Shown here: piece after piece, positions 9,001 to 10,605 of the stretch
How the letters are laid out: every line of letters begins with the position of its first letter
Numbering within the stretch: the first letter of the stretch is position 1
NCBI GenBank assembly: GCA_031428675.1
Contig: JANOYC010000104.1
Span: forward strand, 1 to 10,605
Length of the DNA stretch: 10,605 nt
Source: JANOYC01 sp031428675
GTDB taxonomy: Bacteria > Actinomycetota > Actinomycetes > Actinomycetales > Microbacteriaceae
Direction: 5' to 3'
Position numbers and translations under genes: made by a program
The notes under the pieces: model-generated
Databases searched by the model: none
What the model was told of the DNA's origin: nothing
What the model saw: the letters and a program-made list of their open reading frames with translations, nothing else

Positions 9001-9254
9001 CGGCGGACATCGCGCCCGACGTGGTCGTCAAGTCGTATGGCGAAGATCGCGCGCGATCTTTGGACATGGTGGTGCGGATCGACATCGCCGGACCGGTGCC
9101 GCCGGAAGCCATCCATGTGTGGGGCGATTCGCGACGCGGTCAGTACGCGGTTGCTGAAATAGGTAGGGCTCCGAAGTGCCCCAGATGTGGGCGCGAGTCG
9201 TGTCCCGCGGCCGATCCGCGTGCCGGCTTAGCCTGCGCTAATTCAGGCATCTAA
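6030..9254 (+). CDS. Coiled-coil membrane protein with C-terminal CxxC zinc knuckle, family unknown
   Basis: I chose ATG at 6030, 2 bp after the tubulin-like stop (TAATAATG). The upstream in-frame ATG at 5940 would overlap that gene by 88 bp and add an Arg-rich out-of-frame shadow. The product has 1074 residues and no family I recognise. In order: an alpha/beta-looking N-terminal part (1-~310); a hydrophobic aromatic segment (~323-350, WRQLLLFSEFFLAKVAWIPL) that may lie in or on the membrane; Arg-rich linkers; two heptad-like coiled-coil stretches (~487-533 and ~564-650) joined by a Ser/Asp/Gly-rich turn; two membrane helices (~670-687 and ~702-725) with a short loop between them; and a helical C-terminal part. 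The basic KLRKRFHGR before the first helix places both termini in the cytoplasm. The end holds CPRCGRESC plus a fourth Cys (1050, 1053, 1058, 1069), a likely zinc site. By position it is a candidate membrane partner of the tubulin-like protein (inference). Confidence 0.88.
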   Translation: MSSGFWTNGAVSIVLLPSGEQGAAVLERARDWAAHGLLAPALWVRPEAVTPEVNGPPSIEATVIGVNAQRELAEVAGDLFEFLAREPLSLVRLLKVRSTSPSQEQDEIQDDIARVVSEYVGFSMPASTPGTNQNRRGIELTRATLVCAPTEFQLRERVAWSAQDTGVMLVASPEDRASPWAGDAFVRDNDRFIGFVLMHICTVGGLWTGLPIGTLELFDMDASSMNKIWIPRVFVNGVLTDGLARRIAAQVLKQAADANSALVDPHRGVPAPGTSPIPDELVARYRGLMVDAAFRLDDNKLAYAVRPRVPERPRVRINPWRQLLLFSEFFLAKVAWIPLWFAIGIRNAFGRLLNRRLQGDGGRSIVGHDDAVDARDNLLLAVRERVLRSAEIARERSKVLTEPSRIRATPRLWKGLRALVFGTLDGSSDLSADGFVPTDGVAPVFAKVTDVLLDPHESWEASEATIRSEVATSIDRATALRNPELLESMHAVVSDVEQKIESTKTDIATIHQALAECRAEHATLQAVLLEKGALKYNKSGTIVVARGAGNAPVNDSESDLTPDETATLAELYRQLPFKATGYEHGIQQLEDLQQRYMVVHTKASSDLESYTAWLQRHEHSFDSQLLRRLTASVAEAEADAARYEQELAEFDVPGAGGLVKLRKRFHGRAALALCLLAGLAAIAIWLRQQSQSVRDLEWYPNDIAIVLGASLAFLLLLIMAAASYYRGWSTFERLIDVTVDRVYNLEEALLWSRQEAARLVSVREQLVDWLDIMSRALHQPWKVKAAWLQSSRRHLSDDGMPFAMRIAHADEGDAEASQRLQQAAARRLIRPGWRQHTFEMLLREISREVGAHPGAIGVDALDSDLPHSTNHARAIVRANLAREELLENVAARLLGQLIEEVQSGSLYGAATDVMRVSSDPLASMLSTLDDLDERSNRIPWNEFLRGALGHPDDPVTPISPLAIAPYRLQEKHHQDLTSYVIVPERIAKDLTADIAPDVVVKSYGEDRARSLDMVVRIDIAGPVPPEAIHVWGDSRRGQYAVAEIGRAPKCPRCGRESCPAADPRAGLACANSGI
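9043..9060. repeat. 18-bp perfect palindrome inside the coiled-coil membrane gene
   Basis: AAGATCGCGCGCGATCTT equals its own reverse complement over all 18 bases. It lies in frame, encoding residues around EDRARSL, about 195 bp before the stop codon. It could be a DNA-binding site or chance in GC-rich coding DNA; no function is shown. Confidence 0.5.
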
Positions 9255-9259
9255 AGGGA
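9254..9259 (+). promoter_or_regulatory. Shine-Dalgarno sequence for the HNH gene, overlapping the upstream stop
   Basis: AAGGGA begins on the last base of the TAA stop at 9252-9254, with 12 nt to the GTG at 9272. The spacing is long, but this is the only purine-rich site. The alternative GTG at 9281 is further away and would drop the basic residues of the signal peptide. The overlap implies translation tied to the upstream gene. Confidence 0.5.
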
Positions 9260-9271
9260 TCACCAGCAACC

Positions 9272-10066
9272 GTGCGTCGTGTGAATTTTCCGTCGGCAGT
9301 AGTCCTTGCGGTTCTCGCCCCGGTGGCCATTGCGGCGAGCGGAATGATTTCGGCGAGTGGCGAATTGCAGCGCGTCTCTGGCGCGGAGTATCTATCGGCG
9401 CCCCGAGAAGTCGATGGGTCCTCCGCCCCGATAGAGACCCCTTTAGCGCTGCCTACAGTCGCGATCACGCCAAGGAGTACGCAACTTCCCGGGGATGCGC
9501 CGTCGGGGAGGGCGAATCGATTAATGCGGATGATCGCGCTGCTCTCTACACAAAGCGTCGAGGCTGCGGCTCCCTATGTGCGGGACGCCTTCGGTGCCGG
9601 TTGGAAGGACCCGGATCGCAACGGCTGCGACGCCCGAAACGACACGCTTGCTAAAGAACTTGTCGATCCGACGTTCCGCCCCGGCACCGGTGACTGTGTT
9701 GTTGAAACCGGGATCCTTCAGGATCCGTTCACAGGCGCGACCATCCCCTTCGTGCGGGGGAACAAAACCTCCGAGTTGGTGCAAATCGACCATCTCGTTC
9801 CCCTGTCGTACGCGTGGCATCACGGCGCGTGGCAGTGGAGCGACGAACAGCGACTCGAATTCGCGAATGATCCCCACAACCTCACAGCAGTCGATGGGCC
9901 CTCGAATATGGAAAAATCCGACTCAGGGCCGAGCGAGTGGCTGCCTCAGAATGACGCCTATGTGTGCACGTATCTTGAGCGGTTCGTAACGGTGTTGGTG
10001 AACTATGGCTTGACCATTGATCCGGACGATCGGGCGACGATCGACTCTGCGTTGGTCGGCTGTTAG
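9272..10066 (+). CDS. Secreted HNH endonuclease family protein (DUF1524 / GmrSD C-terminal-like)
   Basis: The product has 264 residues and starts at GTG 9272. The N-terminus MRRVNFPSAVVLAVLAP with a following Ala-rich stretch is a signal peptide or signal anchor (~1-24), so the protein is exported. A variable linker (~25-85) leads to the nuclease domain. Recognisable elements are DPDRNGCDARNDTL (113-126), VQIDHLVPLSYAW (170-182) with the Asp-His pair 173-174 expected to be catalytic, WS..QR.EFANDPHNL (189-204) with the HNH-type Asn, AVDGPSN..KSD (206-217) and WLPQNDAYVCTYLERF (223-238). Cysteines at 119, 142, 232 and 264 would suit disulfides outside the cytoplasm. Exported relatives are common in actinobacteria and probably cut nucleic acid non-specifically, but the substrate is not shown. 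The 17-bp gap after the previous gene makes it the likely last gene of the operon. Its link to the tubulin-like system is by position only. Confidence 0.88.
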   Translation: MRRVNFPSAVVLAVLAPVAIAASGMISASGELQRVSGAEYLSAPREVDGSSAPIETPLALPTVAITPRSTQLPGDAPSGRANRLMRMIALLSTQSVEAAAPYVRDAFGAGWKDPDRNGCDARNDTLAKELVDPTFRPGTGDCVVETGILQDPFTGATIPFVRGNKTSELVQIDHLVPLSYAWHHGAWQWSDEQRLEFANDPHNLTAVDGPSNMEKSDSGPSEWLPQNDAYVCTYLERFVTVLVNYGLTIDPDDRATIDSALVGC

Positions 10067-10086
10067 CCCCGCACTTCCCGATTCCG

Positions 10087-10101
10087 GCCGGTGACTCCGG
10101 C
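10087..10101 (+). terminator. Small GC hairpin after the HNH gene, weak terminator candidate
   Basis: GCCGG-TGACT-CCGGC forms a 5-bp stem with a 5-nt loop, 20 bp after the HNH stop. There is no T tract, and the stem is short, so it is at best a weak intrinsic terminator for the upstream operon. Confidence 0.25.
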
Positions 10102-10130
10102 TTGTCGCGGTGTTCACCCGGGCCTATCCT
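10102..10130 (+). promoter_or_regulatory. Candidate housekeeping promoter for the OsmC-family gene
   Basis: TTGTCG (10102-10107) and TATCCT (10125-10130) are separated by 17 bp and match a sigma-70-like -35/-10 layout. Transcription would start near 10137, leaving a leader of about 14 nt that includes the Shine-Dalgarno sequence. It lies in the only sizeable non-coding gap of the window. Confidence 0.45.
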
Positions 10131-10137
10131 TGGCGGC

Positions 10138-10145
10138 GAGAGGAG
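10138..10145 (+). promoter_or_regulatory. Shine-Dalgarno sequence for the OsmC-family gene
   Basis: GAGAGGAG ends 5 nt before the ATG at 10151 and is the strongest ribosome-binding site in the window. It fixes this start. Confidence 0.7.
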
Positions 10146-10150
10146 CCGAC

Positions 10151-10605
10151 ATGCACGAAGAGCGGGTGGCAACGGCGATCGCGAAGGCGCGAGAATATCT
10201 GCGGGCGAACCCCGACGAGGCGCGCTATCGCGACGGTGCCGCGACGGCCTCGGTGCAATCGGGGCTCCGTGTCGAGGTGACCGGTGCCGACGGTGAATCC
10301 TTGGTCACCGACATGACTCGCGGCGTCGGCGGTGAGGCATCTGCACCGTCGCCCGGGTGGCTGCTGCGGGCTGCCACCGCGTCCTGTGTCGCGACGCTCA
10401 TCGCGATGCGGGCGGCCGAAGTCGGCGCCGAGTTCAGCGGCCTTCTTGTGACGGTCGACAGCGAATCGGACGATCGTGGTGTGTTGGGCGTGGACGCAAT
10501 GATTCCGGCGGGACCGCTGAGCGTTCGCGTGGTGGTGCACCTTGACGCGGCGAGCGTGAGTGACGACGAAGTGCGCGACATCATCGAGTGGGGCAAGTCG
10601 CATTG
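10151..10605 (+). CDS. OsmC/Ohr family protein (3' end cut by window)
   Basis: ATG at 10151 opens a frame with no stop to the window end (151 full codons). The start MHEERVATAIAKAREYLRAN is followed by a beta-rich stretch, then SPGWLLRAATASCVATLIAM with the conserved redox Cys at the start of the central helix, then VTVDSESDDRGVLGVD. This is the OsmC fold of thiol peroxidases. Members reduce organic hydroperoxides with a pair of cysteines, or in some branches have lost that activity. The last two bases are TG after KSH, so the next residue may be Cys, at about the position where OsmC/Ohr proteins carry the second redox Cys (not determinable here). The gene has its own candidate promoter and ribosome-binding site and is probably not part of the upstream operon. 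Confidence 0.88.
   Translation, partial: MHEERVATAIAKAREYLRANPDEARYRDGAATASVQSGLRVEVTGADGESLVTDMTRGVGGEASAPSPGWLLRAATASCVATLIAMRAAEVGAEFSGLLVTVDSESDDRGVLGVDAMIPAGPLSVRVVVHLDAASVSDDEVRDIIEWGKSH

Noticed and set aside
9711..9726. Inverted repeat GGATCCT-TC-AGGATCC in the HNH gene
   Set aside because: The 7-bp arms lie in the coding region (GILQDPF) with a 2-nt spacer too tight for an RNA hairpin. It is likely chance from repeated Gly-Ile and Gln-Asp-Pro codons.
10124..10603. Reverse-strand open frame of 159 codons at the right edge
   Set aside because: It is antisense to the OsmC-family gene, which has a conserved Cys helix, a strong ribosome-binding site and a candidate promoter on the + strand.
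1..10605. tRNA/rRNA genes, CRISPR arrays, insertion sequences or attachment sites
   Set aside because: None seen: there is no transposase-like product, no regularly spaced repeats, and almost the whole window is taken up by the five genes.

Overview
The window looks like high-GC actinobacterial chromosome (Actinomycetota, plausibly a Micrococcales/Microbacteriaceae-type genome). The signs are a base composition of roughly 60% GC, strongly GC-ending codons, GTG start use, and two gene families that actinobacteria commonly carry in this form: a secreted HNH/DUF1524 nuclease and an OsmC-family protein with the PGWLLRAATASC motif. The assignment is by feel of codon use and family, not by a search. 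All supported genes are on the + strand and coding density is very high.

Region 1 (1-9254) holds three large genes packed head to tail with gaps of 26 and 2 bp. (a) A membrane-anchored von Willebrand factor A (VWA) protein, cut by the left edge inside its MIDAS motif, has extracytoplasmic beta-rich domains, one transmembrane helix and a proline-rich cytoplasmic tail built from degenerate repeats. (b) An 1137-residue tubulin/FtsZ-superfamily protein of the large 'tubulin-like' type has recognisable nucleotide-binding loops in its first ~320 residues and an ~800-residue C-terminal extension. (c) A 1074-residue protein of unknown family has a long coiled-coil region, a two-helix membrane hairpin and a C-terminal four-cysteine putative zinc knuckle.

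Region 2 (9272-10066) is a secreted HNH-family nuclease. It starts 17 bp after gene (c), and its Shine-Dalgarno sequence overlaps the stop codon of (c), so it is probably the last gene of the same operon. Region 3 (10067-10150) is an 84-bp gap with a small hairpin and a good candidate promoter. It separates the operon from the OsmC-family gene, which starts at 10151 and runs off the right edge.

The most interesting content is the four-gene unit. A VWA protein beside a non-canonical FtsZ/tubulin homologue recalls the membrane-remodelling system proposed from comparative genomics for divergent FtsZ-like proteins (recalled from memory, Makarova and Koonin). Here it is paired with an undescribed coiled-coil/zinc-knuckle membrane protein and an exported nuclease. 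A reasonable but untested picture is that the tubulin-like protein polymerises on the inner face of the membrane, protein (c) and the tail of the VWA protein act as membrane receptors, the VWA ectodomain binds something outside, and the nuclease acts outside the cell.
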